From assembly GCA_963281255.1 (NCBI GenBank), contig OY725489.1, positions 6,572,523-6,636,522 on the forward strand: DNA of 64,000 nucleotides, written 5' to 3'. Source of the stretch: Aphrocallistes beatrix (taxonomy: Eukaryota > Porifera > Hexactinellida > Sceptrulophora > Aphrocallistidae). The notes beneath the pieces are model-generated. The model was not told the DNA's origin. It did not search any database and saw nothing but the letters and a program-made list of their open reading frames with translations. Made by a program: the position numbers and the translations under genes. Below, in pieces: positions 33,176 to 44,343 of this stretch. Every line of letters begins with the position of its first letter. The first letter of the stretch is position 1.

Positions 33176-34044
33176 TTTATTTCCAATGTAGATGAGAACT
33201 CAGTACCAAAACTTCTAGATTTATAGGTCGTATTATCCTTTTCACTTCTACGGCCCGAGGATTCAGCTGCAATGAATTGCGATTTGAGAACGTTCTGATG
33301 CCTCGTTTGAGTAGCCATAACGGCTTTAAGTTTACAGCGGTTCCTTTCTTTATCCATCGATGCTAGGTGTTCAGGATAGTCATATTATGCCCCTTGATTT
33401 GCCAGAATAGCAGCGAGCATCATTGAACCTCCATTGAAAGTGCACACAGCAATAGCAGCAGCGGCTTGAAGCGACTTTTGTCCTACACGTTTTATCTTTG
33501 GAGCATTATGCCACACAACTGAATGTAGCGACTCATTACAGTTCAATATTAATCCCATTACCAAAGCAGAACACATTTCAATGTTGCAAAATTCTTGAAA
33601 GCGTCTTCCAGGCGTGAATACTCGTCTTATTCAAATAGGGTTGTCGGATTTTGTGAAGTGGATGAGAGGTATTCTCAGTTTAAATTGCGAGGCCCCTTTG
33701 AAAGTAACGCCAGGATTTTTTGAGAGTGGGCAACGATCGTGCTCCTCGAACAAATGATTCATCAGTGTATAAAGGGAGTTTTGAATGTCTAGTGGTGTTC
33801 TACCTCTGTTCTTACCAATAACAAGAGCGAATAGATGACCAATTCTCTCGACTTTTGATGTATATAGTATTGGTTTGGTGGGCATTGTTTTCGTAGATGT
33901 CTTCTTTTTGATGCGTTTCTTTAATCGTTTTTGCGTGTGCCCTAGACAATCCCCTTTCCTGACAACTTAGATTCCTTTGTATGGATTATTTTTTTCTATC
34001 CTTTTGAAAGAGCTTGAGTCTCCATCTCCAACATATGTAGTATA
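33176..34044 (-). pseudogene. MULE element 1, copy C, 3' half (PHD finger missing)
   Basis: Minus-strand transposase remnants matching element 1 from VGDGDSSSF (about 34,020) through VERIGHLFALVIGKNRGRTP and NCNESLHSVVWHNAPK to RSFGTEFSS. The homology stops at about 33,180 and passes straight into the integrase fossil, so the PHD finger and 3' region are lost. Several frame breaks. It continues upstream at 37,649 after the inserted Tc1 element. Confidence 0.8.
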
Positions 34045-35744
34045 TAGGGTGTTAATTAATTGATGTGATATTTTACAAATCATATTCAACTGAAATGCAA
34101 ATAGCACTGTATTGATAAATCCAGTCCATTTATCATGACTTATTAATATACCATATGCGGATGCCTATTTGAATTCATACGAGAGCTAACCGAAGATAGC
34201 AATTTAATTAAAAAATTATTCGCAATCGTGCAGTTTGCATGATTTTAGGTGGCATGTCTCAGACGGATGTTTCACGAGGTCTCAACGTTAACCTCCGCAC
34301 AATTCAACGTTGGTGGGCACTCTCAAAAAGTCTGAATCCCTAAAGAATAAGCCTAGACGTGGCAGGAAACCGGCGCTCTCTAGATCATCTAAGATTCTAA
34401 TTGCAAAATCTTTATCAAAGAGGCACAAATCAACTCGCTAATTGGCTAATATACTAAAGAAAAGGGAGAAAACACTCTCATGTCACCGTATATAAATACC
34501 TCAAGAATACTCTTCATGTCTCTGTATCAACTATACTATGCTCCCAATCGGCAAAACAACAGAATATGGGCACTAAACTCACGAAATGTTACCCCTATCG
34601 AGACCAGAAAATTTCCCCTAAGAATCAATGTATGGGGTATGATGTCTTATCGAACTCTCTCCAATCTCCATTTTATTCCTCGAGCACAGTCCATAACGTC
34701 TGAATATTATGTTGAAGAGATTCTTATGAAATCTTTGAAGGCAACTATTCGTCAGAAAAGACTTAATGTACCTATTTGTGATTGAAAAATGATGTTAAAC
34801 ATGTCTAAGTCAATTTTTCAGGAGGATGGTGCACTAGCTCATACAGCTAAGAAAACTCAGGAGTGGTGCCTACAGAATCTAATAGGGTTTTGGAAGAAGG
34901 GCATTTAGCGGGGAATTCGCCTGACTTTATTAACCCTATAGAAAATCTATGGGCTATACTGCAGACTCACTTGGATTTGTTAGACTCGCCAACAAATGAA
35001 GAATCTCTCAAAAATAGCTTGAAAAAGGCCTGGTCAGAGATAAATGAAGACATTCTAGACCAAGGGTTTCCAACCTACGGCCCGAGGACCGGAGTTCGGC
35101 CCGCCTGCCTTATGAAAAGAACGTAGATCTAACTGCCAAAACCCAAATGAGTACAAACCAAATCGAATTTTGTTTGTTTTCCCCTCTCGCCTCAGTGTTT
35201 GGTCCAGACACATCGCGGAATCTCTATAAATTTGAGTTAACCAAATCAAAACTGGAATTATTTAATCTTCAACAATCATTTATATGATTTCCAAACATAT
35301 CTAAAGAATACATGATTAGCTTAATTTTTTTCTAGGTGAAATTGATTGATGGCTACTCCGATTACTACTGTCAAGAAAAGGAAAATTGATTTAGAATGTC
35401 GCATTTTCAAAGGATTTTGTCAAATGATTATTTTGTAATCGAGCATAATGTGGTCATATTGTGCTTGATATGTCAAGAGAAAATATCTGTTTTTAAGGAA
35501 TACAATGTCAAGCGACATGACTCTACGAGACAGTTGGAAATATCGACATGCTTAACAGTCAAATGAGAATTAATCGAGTGAACTCGCTGAAACAGAACAT
35601 GATCGGTCAGCAATCTTTCTTCAAAGCTGCAAGATAGAGTTCTGAGGCAGCTAAAAAAGTCAGCTTTTTGATAACAGAAGCATTAGCGAAGAGAGGGAAA
35701 CCATTATCTGATGGAGAATTTGATAAAAAGACTGTTTGGACATA

Positions 35745-36084
35745 CACTCGAACCTCTCTTATCCGGACCTCCGATATCCGGGAACCTCTCTCAACCGGGC
35801 AGCCCTTTCGACATTTAGTCAATATGCATTGTCCTATTTTCAAGTCAATTATTAACCAAATTCCAGCAATCATTATCATGTAATATTAATTTTTGACATT
35901 AATATGTAATTAGTAAAAGTGTGGGTTTTGCTTACTGAATACTTACGTACTCGTATATTGTCTTGGTACGTAAATCTTATAGAATAACCTCATGTGCATA
36001 GACATGTTTTCGAATTATCCGTGCAAATTCTGTTATCCGGGCACCCTCCGGTCCGGCACTGTCCGGATAAGAGAGGTTCGAGTG
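35745..36084. mobile_element. pogo-like MITE, 340 bp, inside the hAT element
   Basis: Perfect long ends CACTCGAACCTCTCTTATCC and its inverse, flanked by TA. A third, related word (TTATCCGGGCACCCTCCGGT) lies near the right end. Non-coding. The ends resemble those of the Tigger-type element at 41.4 kb (TCGAACCTC core). Confidence 0.9.
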
Positions 36085-36883
36085 TACATATGTGATATGT
36101 CTTGACAAAAAGTCGATGGTAGAGAAAACCAGCCTTTCATCTCAGACCGTTGCTAGAAGAGTGGACCACCTAGCAGCCAATATTCAAAATATTCTTATCA
36201 CAGACTTGCCTGTCAATTTTATAGTTTAGCCATCGATGAAAGCACAGATGTGTGTGATACAGCTCAACTTGCAATATTTATAAGAGGAGTCACTAAGTTT
36301 TGAAGTCGTTGAAGAACTACTCGACCTATGTCCGATGAAAGGCACATCAACTGGCTAGACATTTTCAACGAAGTAAAACATGTAATGATGAAATTCAATC
36401 CAAGTCTGGACAAAGTTTGTGGCATAACAACTGATGGAGCTCCTGCGATGATAGCAAAGCATAAATGATTCACTAGTCTAATGCTTAAATATATATCTCA
36501 TGAAGTCATTACACATCACTGCATCATTCACCAACAACAGCTCCGTACAAAACCCTGGAGACGAAACATGTGATGGAAAAAGTTGTTTCTACAGTAAATT
36601 TAATAAGATCTAAGGGGCTCAATTACAGACAATTCCAGGCCTTTCTTACAGATGTAGGATCAGACCGCGACGATGTCATTTATTTCAGCCATGTTGACTG
36701 GCTCAGCAGAGCGGCCACTCTGACCAGATTCTGTTTTCCTACTTGAAGAAATAAAAGTATCTTGCTGAACTTAATGTGAAACTACAAGGAAAGGAACAAT
36801 ATGTCAACAACCTGTATGAGCATGTACAAGCGTTCATTAAGAAATTATAATTAATTCAGAAATAGTTAATTAACAAGAAAGTT

Positions 36884-37366
36884 GTGCATTTCACAACTCT
36901 ATCTACTAATGATGGAACAACAGTCAAGTATGAAAAGTATTCTGCACTCATTGGAATTCTAAGCAATGAATTTGAACAAAGGTTTGCGGATTTCAAGGAA
37001 CACTGTGATGAACTCAAACTGTTTTCAGATCCATTTAGTATTGATGTTAATGATGTCCATACCATGTTCCAATTGGAACTAATTGACTTTGAGAGTGACA
37101 GTGATTTGAAAAAGGCTTTCGCTGAACATGATCTTCAAACTTTTATCGTCAATATGTCACCTCAGTGTCCTATCCAAATCTCTCACAACATGTACTTCGT
37201 TTCATTGCACTGTTTGGAAGTCAAAACTCATACGAGATATAGATTGACAGACGAACATCTTAGCGGAATACTCCGTATCGCTACATCAAGTGTACCGGCA
37301 GACATTGGCCACTTGTGTAAGCAAAAACAATGCCAGACATCTCATAAAATTTCAAATATAAAGTAA
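36884..37366 (+). pseudogene. hAT transposase C-terminal remnant
   Basis: The longest open piece of the hAT element (160 residues), containing the helical region downstream of the DDE core of GTF2IRD2-like transposases, including LQLIDFESDSDLKKAF-like sequence. Upstream pieces are separated by stops, so it cannot be a functional gene. The likely C-terminal dimerisation (hATC) part is incomplete. Confidence 0.6.
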
Positions 37367-37650
37367 TCTATAGCTATAATTAGACTTTCATTTGATTAAT
37401 TGCAAATAAACTAACAGTTCACATTTTTTCATTGGTACTTTAAGTGAAATAAAGCGGAATGTGGCCCCTTGTTCGAAAAGGTTGGAAACCTCTGTTCTAG
37501 ACAATCCAACATCGTCAATGCCTAATAGGGTAAAATTATGTATTGCGAACGGTGGTGAATATATAAAAAAGTAGTAAACATCATTTGTCTACTAAATTAA
37601 CTTTTTTTCCAGAATTTTAGTTTACGACATCAATTTATTAACACCCTGTA

Positions 37651-38899
37651 GGCTAGAGAATGCTTGTCAACTGATCTACCCCAGAATTCTATAGCAGCAG
37701 AAGATTGCATCGCCTGACTTCGAATGTTTCTCCCAGTATTCGCTGTATTCCTCTGGATCTCTTACGTTCTTCCGTCCATCTGATACATTTGTTACATACG
37801 CGTTCGTAAAGGACGTAGTCAAGGACTTCCCCCGTTTTGGCTTCAATAACCCCGGCGAATCATTGATTACTAAAATGCCCGCGGCAGTGCCAAGATCCGT
37901 CAAAGCTCACCGCAAAAGCATACCCTGCAACCAGGAACGTTAGATAACTCAGCTTTGGCTCTCACTTCTTTTGCTGTCAAGTACATGGATTGCTGGCATA
38001 TTTTATCTGTAGGATGGACCAATTGCGCGAGTGGACACTTGGATATTATATGCCAGGTATTTTGTACTTTATATCAAGGATATTGCAGGTCAGTAGAAAA
38101 TCACTCCAGCTCATAGAAATACAGTGTGCTGCTAGTAAAGCTCTAACGTTGACTTCCGACTTTTACCGGCAAAGCATTTGAGGATCGTTCACTGCTTCAT
38201 AATGTTTCATTCCAACGGGACAAGATGTGGGAAATTCAACAAGTACAAGATGGCAGCGACTGCATTTCATCAAGAGATATGATTGTAACCTATCACGAAA
38301 AGCGTATTGATACAGATTCAATTGACCAGTGGAGTGTTTCTCAGTGCATCTTAATAGAGCAAATACCGTACTCAGTATATCGAAATCAATTATATGAGAG
38401 CCATGAGGAAAGTAGAGATCACGAAATGATTGAGCTCCATCCTTCTGTACCATTATACTGAGGCGTTTATTGGGCTGAGGAAACTTCACTTGCTGTAATA
38501 GTGTTTTAGATTTCGGAGTGCTAGTAGGAAGAGTTAATCGCTTTGTGGTAGATGGTGTGAAAGTATATTTTCTTTTGACTCCCTCACCCTTCCGAAACCT
38601 CCCAATGTTGAGTTTATGTCCTCATCTTTTGCTAGGAACTGAGACAGCTGGTGCCGTGTTATCTGATTCTTCGGATTCTGTGAAGAGAAGGCTACGTGAG
38701 AGAGAATAGATCCGAGCTCAGTAGGCGTGGATGTAGCTGGTGTTAAATCAGTTGGGGTTGTTGGGACTTTGAATATGAAATCACCTTCATTGTCAGACCC
38801 TCTTGACTCCATGCTAGATTCAAAATCAGCCGGAATGCAAACCATCGGGAGATCTGCCCTGCGGAATGTAGAAATATTTTTTTGTTCTGAAGAAGGCAT
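37651..38899 (-). pseudogene. MULE element 1, copy C, 5' half
   Basis: Minus-strand N-terminal half of the element 1 transposase. The start is at 38,899, where the first 13 residues differ from copy B's usable Met. It contains the Thr/Pro-rich region (FKVPTTPTDLTPATSTPTEL), the LNLYQYAFRDRLQSYLLMKC block and the first catalytic Asp region. It ends at the TA where the Tc1 element inserted. The position that is a stop in copy B reads Ser here. Several frame breaks elsewhere. Confidence 0.85.
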
Positions 38900-39355
38900 T
38901 TTATTTATTTGTCATGACATTAATTATTTTCTTACTTATACTGATTCAGTGTAACTCGTTAATTAAATACAGCTGTAGTGCCCATAATTGTTGCACCTCA
39001 CAGATTCATAATAGAACTAGTTTCTTGTAATGGGTGGCAGAATTCTAAATTTAGCCATGCACCGTACACATGCACATGTTAATATTTTTAGAATTTTGCT
39101 AATTATGGATGGTGTTTGCATTTCTCAGTTTCTTACAAACTTAATTTCCAAATACACTTGGTTGAAACGTGCTTACATATCTACTGTTATGTGTACATAG
39201 CTATTGTGACATATTGTTGTCTGGAATGGAAAATGCAACCTTGAATGGGGTACCACCCAATAACGGCATCCTTATGTAGTCTTTTTGTTCGCATAAAAAT
39301 ATGTTGAATGTACTGTTTGTCCAAACACCATCAAAGATATTTATCAATCTATTTT
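38900..39355 (-). mobile_element. 5' non-coding region of MULE copy C
   Basis: Inverted match to about 55,890-56,667 of copy B without the hAT MITE found there, so it shows the empty site: TTTTATGC occurs once. It ends against an R4 terminus. Confidence 0.75.
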
Positions 39356-39360
39356 TTATC

Positions 39361-39466
39361 ATCCTTACTATTAAAACTCGATTAATGTTTATTTGTATAC
39401 GTATATATATCAGGGTTGCAACCGAATAGTTGATTATTCGGTTTAACCAAATAATATTAGCAAATC
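39361..39466 (+). repeat. R4 terminus and hAT-like end fragments
   Basis: CCTTACTATTAAAACTCGAT opens an R4-type terminus whose inverse lies at 43,913-43,938. It is followed by CAGGGTTGCAACCGAATAG, which looks like another hAT-type end. Together these suggest that 39.36-43.94 kb is one composite block bracketed by R4. Confidence 0.45.
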
Positions 39467-41360
39467 AGTGTTCCCTCTAAGAATCCGTGACGGGTCCTTT
39501 GGATCCGTGTAGTTAATTTAATTTCCGTGACGACACTTCCGGTGGGAGAAAAATTCAGTGCTCAGATTTCATGCTCTACCGTACTCGGGCAATATGACAA
39601 AGGGCGTGGCTGGAACAACCACGTTGACTTCCCTTCACTGTACTGATCATGACCATAGCAGCAATATTACATTCCTTTTAGAGTGTTTGGATAATGAGAA
39701 AGTCTCTTGGTGACTATACGAAAGACTTCTCTTGGCTAGAAATACGACAGAAGGGCGCTGCGTGTGAGTACCGCTGTGATACCTGTTCTGTTCGTGGGGC
39801 GAAGAACAAGTTCAGTGAGTGGCGTGTGCAGAAGGTGGGTTTCCAGAGATTCGACCTGGCGGATCATCAGAAAGCCGCGGACAATAATCCTGCCTGCACA
39901 GCAACGCAACAGGCGGAGACCAAGCTAGAGGAGTGCAAGGCGTCTGTGCTACCTCTCTTCCGCCTCACTATGGTTCTGGGATCAGAGGAGGTCTCCATGC
40001 GTAAGTCGGAGCCCTTCCTTACTTGGGGAGAGCGGAACGGCGTGGCCTGTACGAGCAGTTGGCGTTCGAAGAACTACAACTGGCCCTTCGCCACTGCTAC
40101 CGCGGATGTGCAGAGGCAGGTGCTTGAAGGACCGTGTGCGGGGTCAGAAGTACGGCATAATTATGGAGACTGCGCTGTCGCAAAGCAGTTGGTCTTCTAT
40201 GTGAAGGTCCAGGGCGCCGTGCTGTTTGCCGGAATGCTGGATATGGCCGCTGATGGTTCAGGTGAGGCCATCAAGAACGCTTGCATCCAGCTGCTCACCG
40301 ATCTCGACATGGAGCACAAGAACCTTACCGCGGTAGCAACTGACGGTGCAGTTGCGATGGAGGCAGTAAGAAGAGCGCTGCCAAACTCCTGTCAGACTGG
40401 GCCGAGGGAATTGTCTTCACGAGCCACTGTGTTCTGCACAGAATCAATCTCGCAGTTGTTGACGTGTTTGACGGAAAGTCCAACTGCCCTGATGTCGTTC
40501 AAGAGTTGGCCGTGGAGATCGAGACGTCGCTCCGATACGCATACTCCTAGTTCAACAGGTCCACTGCGAACCGCAAGGAGCTTCAGATAGTTGGGCGAGC
40601 TTTCGGTCGCTGCGTTCTTGTGCACTCCCTTTGCGAAACACGATGGCTCTCCCGCTATCTCGCGATGAAGGCGCTCTGGCAGGGTCGCGATGTTGTGGTT
40701 GGGTTCCTACGAGACAACTATCAGCGGAAGGCAAGCCACGAGGGGAGGTGCATCCTGCAGATGCTGGTGGAACACGCCGACGAATTCAAAGGCACCCTGG
40801 AAGTATTGCGTATCATATTTTTGCCCTCCACCCGCATGCAAACCAGGAATCTCTCCGAGTGGACCGTGTACCTCCACTTCCAGCTAGCCGATTGAGCACT
40901 CGGGGAACTCACGGAGGAGTTAGATATGTGTTGTGTGAAGAAGTTCGTGAAATTCATGCGGGTACGCCTCGTAGAACGTTGTCTGTTCATGAAGTCGGCA
41001 CAAGATTCGCAAATCCACGACTTCAGTATGTTAAAGAAAAGTGGTGCTAAATTCTGCTTCTCTAAGGATCTCGTCTGCAAAGCTGCCCATGCCCACTTCG
41101 CCATTCAAGAGAGACATTATGGAGGTCTGTCTGAGGAGCATTTCGTGGAGTTCTTCCTGCGGGTATACCACCGGTTGGCGAAGGCGGCACATCAGCAGGC
41201 CATCTACGACGAAGGGGAGCTATTTGCCGTGATCTTGCAGGAGGACAAGCGGGACCGCGAGGACTTTCGCGTATACCGCATGATTTCGAACCGGATTGTG
41301 CGGAAAGCGATGAGGATGATTACGATTACGAAAGAGTGGCTTTCAGGAAGACTGGAGTGA
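39467..41360 (+). pseudogene. GC-rich hAT/ZNF862-like transposase gene remnant
   Basis: Starts with CAGTGTTCCCTCTAAG, a typical hAT end; the opposite end is not found. The main frame opens at 39,694. Its N-terminus (FSWLEIRQKGAACEYRCDTC...HQKAADN) has the Trp, two-Cys, His spacing of a TTF/BED-like zinc finger. AVATDGAVAMEAV carries a hAT-type Asp and HSLCETRWLSRYLAM is the conserved RW block of ZNF862-like proteins. A C-terminal helical part follows. The frame changes at about 40,390-40,450, a stop interrupts at about 40,550 and another at 40,892. Its GC content is clearly higher than anywhere around it except the minisatellites, which suggests a recent arrival or a different mutational history. 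Confidence 0.7.
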
Positions 41361-41573
41361 GAATGACTAGATTAAGGTATGTTAGTATCGAACCTCCGAG
41401 ATTCGGGCAGTGTGGGAGCGGATGTTGCCCGGAACTCGGAAATAACAATATATCTCCATGGTATTGCCCGAGTATATAAACTTGTTATTGCTCCAAGTTC
41501 TTATTACTAATAACTATTGTTTATTTAATACTCACCCATGAATTATTTCACTCTTTTTACTTATACATACTGG

Positions 41574-41727
41574 ATTTCTAAGATACGGGCACTGAATTTC
41601 TAAGATACGGGAACTAAATTTCTAAGATACGGGCACTGAATTTCTAAGATACGGGCACTGAATTTCTAAGATACGGGCACTGAATTTCTAAGACACGGGC
41701 ACTGAATTTCTAAGATACGGACACTAG
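41574..41727. repeat. 22-bp tandem repeat inside the Tigger element
   Basis: Seven nearly identical units of ATTTCTAAGATACGGGCACT plus two bases. The core AAGATACGGGCAC also occurs, inverted, next to the right end at 43,626-43,638, so the unit is an amplified subterminal word. Confidence 0.9.
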
Positions 41728-41829
41728 AATGCGGATACTAGATTTAACGAATTTTAAAAATCACTTCTTCATATATCATATACACAGTACTCAATCTAAT
41801 TAGAACTAATTATTCATGGCAACTGACCT

Positions 41830-43384
41830 AAGAGGAAAAGGTGTGTTATCACTATTGAACAGAAGCTGGAAATAATTGCTGAACTTGAAAAAGGGAAGTC
41901 ACAAAGGGTGGTTGCAGACATATTCAAAGTTGCGAAATCCACTATTAATGATATTTGGAGAGATAAAGAGAAGATTAAGCGCTATATTACAATAAATGAT
42001 AATCCGACTTTAGTAAAGAAACGATGCATTAGCGAAAAATAAAGTTTGAAGATTTAGATAAGGCATGTAACATATGGTTTCTCCAGTAATGCTCCAAAGG
42101 TGCACCAGTATCAGGGCCCTTACTTCAGGAGAAAGCACTACAATTATTTCCACAGCTTTACCCCCATCATGAGGTTGGAACATTCAAGGGCAGCTCTGGT
42201 TGGTTACACAAGTTCTGTAGGCGGCATGGTCCACGTGCAGTTCAACTTCAAGGAGAATCACTGTCAGCCAATACCTCAGCTATTCAACCATTTAAATGTG
42301 ACCTGTCTAAAATAATTGAAACAAGAGGATGCACTAAAGATCAAATTTTTAACACAGACGAAACTGGTTTGTGGTGGCGAATGTTGCCGTCAAGGTCGCT
42401 AGTTTCAGTTGAAAGAAATTCAAAGAATTTCAAGCAATCGAAGGATAGGGTAAACATACTTGCATGCGCAAATTTCCCTGGCAGTTGTCGTCTCCCTTTG
42501 ACATTTATCCACAAAAGTAGTAAGCCTCGATGTTTCAAGCACACGAACATGGAAAGTCTTCCTGTTCACTACTTCACACAACATAAATAATGGATGGATT
42601 CCAAGGTGTTTTTAGAGTGGTTTCAAAGTAAGTTTGTAGCACATGTGAAACAATTTTGTGACGAAATAGGTATAGAATGTAAAATTCTACTTCCCCTTGA
42701 TAATGCCCCAGCACATCCCTCTGCTGATAAACTAGTCTCAAGATAGGACCGTAACTACCATGTTTTTACTTGCCAAAACGACCTCACTCGTACAACCTAT
42801 GAATCAAGGCATTCTAGAATCAGTGAAAATGAGATAAAAAAAATTACTTTTGCGTCACCTCATTCTTGAAGAAAAAACATCACATCTATCTATTCCTGCA
42901 GTTTTAGAAGAGCTAACAATAAAACATGCTGTCTATTGGACAGCACAAGCATGGAGTGAACACATCCACTGATTGTTTATCACGGGGTTGGAATAATTTA
43001 CTCAAACCAGATGATCATATGATGGCTACTAGAGATATAGAATCAGACACTGAATCAGCTGAAATTTCTGAACTATTCCAGGAATTGGGTTCTTCAGAAA
43101 CAGAAGATTGGTTGAATGATGATTATCTTGACCCGGGATATGAAATCATAACTGATGAAGAAATTGTTTCCCATGTTCAAAACGAGAGAACTGAAACAGA
43201 AGTTGATCCTGACTCGGATAATGAACAAATTCAAAGCTTAGTGACACCTTCAGAGGCATATGAAGCTTTAGGTGTTGCACTGGAGTGGCTGGAGTCTTTA
43301 GGTGACATTGATATCGAGTACTTGCTACTCGTCAAGAGGTGGAGAGATAGGGCTGCCGTGGAAAGAACATATATCCAATTATGA
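41830..43384 (+). pseudogene. Tigger/jerky-like transposase
   Basis: The N-terminal CENP-B-like helix-turn-helix (ITIEQKLEIIAELEKGKSQ, then VAKSTINDIWRDKEKIKRY) is followed by a second helix-turn-helix region. FNTDETGLWWRMLPSRSL carries the first catalytic Asp, and LLPLDNAPAHPSADKL the second. The last open frame (42,926-43,384) holds an acidic C-terminal tail (Asp/Glu-rich, PSEAYEALGVALEWLE). Frame changes or stops occur near 42,040-42,080, 42,590, 42,745 and 42,870. Inactive but recent-looking. Confidence 0.8.
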
Positions 43385-43675
43385 ATTCGTCAATTTCTCA
43401 ATCATTATATCCACATCTTATTTCATATTCACACATATTATATGGATAATACGTACCAAAAATGTATATTTTCTAAGTTATGGAAAATTACATTGGCATG
43501 GACTACCAGGTTAGAAATGCGTTTGACATTAATTACCCAAGTCAGCTTTGTTATCCGGGTAAAAATTATATAAAGTTGGGATTTCATTTTTAATTGAGAA
43601 AAATGGGTGCCCGATTGAGGGAGGTGCCCGTATCTTGGAGGTCCGGGTCTCGGAGGTTCGACTGTATACAGATTC

Positions 43676-43940
43676 TATTAAAATCTCAGCCTTCTATCTC
43701 CTATAATGGCTGAGTTATGCTCGAATAACTGTATTGCTTAACTTTTAAAAATGTGACAATGACGTCATAATTCCATGATGAGTCGACATTTTGCTCTGAG
43801 TCCAGAACTTAGTGGACCCATCGCCAAAAAACTTCCACATGCCTAAAATCAGCTTTCTGGGCCTGACAGTTTCTTCACCAATTCGTTACAGATATATATA
43901 TACACACATAAACATTAATCGAGTTTTCATAGTAAGGATG
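43676..43940 (-). repeat. Repeat R4 terminus, copy 2
   Basis: Inverted match to 16,742-17,060, ending CATTAATCGAGTTTTCATAG then TAAGGATG. Conserved words include TCTCAGCCTTCTATC and CACTAAGTTCTGG (inverse). Confidence 0.65.
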
Positions 43941-44204
43941 TTGTTTGACAACATTATGATGGTTACCTAAAAATTTATGTTTTTACTATACATAAAATTT
44001 TGTACAAAACACAATAATTGAATAGTAGTCACAAGTACTACGTATAGCCTTGTAAATGGTAACTTACTCATATGATGATATCTTCAAGACATTAATTTCA
44101 ATTCATATATGCAATATCAATTGAATAGGATTTCGATTATAGGCATAATACTTAATTACTATATGAGGTTTCGACGATAAAGTTTTCTAGCACACCATAA
44201 CTTT

Positions 44205-44276
44205 GGGTTTAGAAATATCGATTTAACGAACATAAATATCGATTTAACGAACATAAATTATATCGATTTAAAGCCA
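44205..44276 (+). repeat. ATCGATTTAACGAAC short repeats (left block)
   Basis: Three copies of ATCGATTTAA, mostly as ATCGATTTAACGAACATAAA. The same unit recurs at 48,085-48,172, on the other side of the 44.3-47.4-kb element. Confidence 0.7.
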
Positions 44277-44343
44277 GTAATGGGTGCATAGGTTTTCTTA
44301 TGCTAGCTTATCCATTGTTTTAACTCTTTTAAAGGTACCCATT

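Larger units (their letters stand above)
35061..37494 (+). mobile_element. hAT element (GTF2IRD2/ZBED type) inserted in the Tc1 element
   Basis: Ends CAAGGGTTTCCAACC and the inverse of CAGAGGTTTCCAACC, with a perfect 8-bp target duplication TTCTAGAC (35,053-35,060 and 37,495-37,502), define a hAT transposon of 2,434 bp. Coding remnants start at about 35,350 (MATPITTVKKRKIDLECR), show a BED/zinc-finger-like piece (CQEKISVFKEYNVKRHD) and continue with KVCGITTDGAPAMIAKH, which carries a hAT-type Asp. A last open stretch is at 36,884-37,366 (KEHCDELKLFSDPFSIDV). This matches the transposon class that gave rise to GTF2IRD2-like genes. Many stops and frame changes; it carries a MITE at 35,745. Confidence 0.85.
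34045..37648 (+). mobile_element. Tc1/mariner element inserted in MULE copy C
   Basis: Ends TAGGGTGTTAATTAATTGAT and the inverse of CAGGGTGTTAATAAATTGAT, flanked by TA (34,043-34,044 and 37,649-37,650). Removing it rejoins the MULE frame as seen in copies A and B. The plus-strand transposase (about 34,197-35,060, resuming at 37,503) keeps pieces of an N-terminal helix-turn-helix (GGMSQTDVS-like), an EDGALAHTAKKTQEWC block and a PENPIENLWAIL-like block, typical of Tc1. It has many stops and frame changes and is split by a hAT element. Inactive. Confidence 0.85.
41385..43664 (+). mobile_element. Tigger/jerky-type (pogo) element
   Basis: Ends GTATCGAACCTCCGAGA and the inverse of CAGTCGAACCTCCGAGA are flanked by TA. 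The transposase remnants run 41,830-43,384. The left subterminal region holds a 22-bp tandem repeat. The element belongs to the pogo branch of Tc1/mariner, from which CENP-B and jerky were domesticated. Confidence 0.85.
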
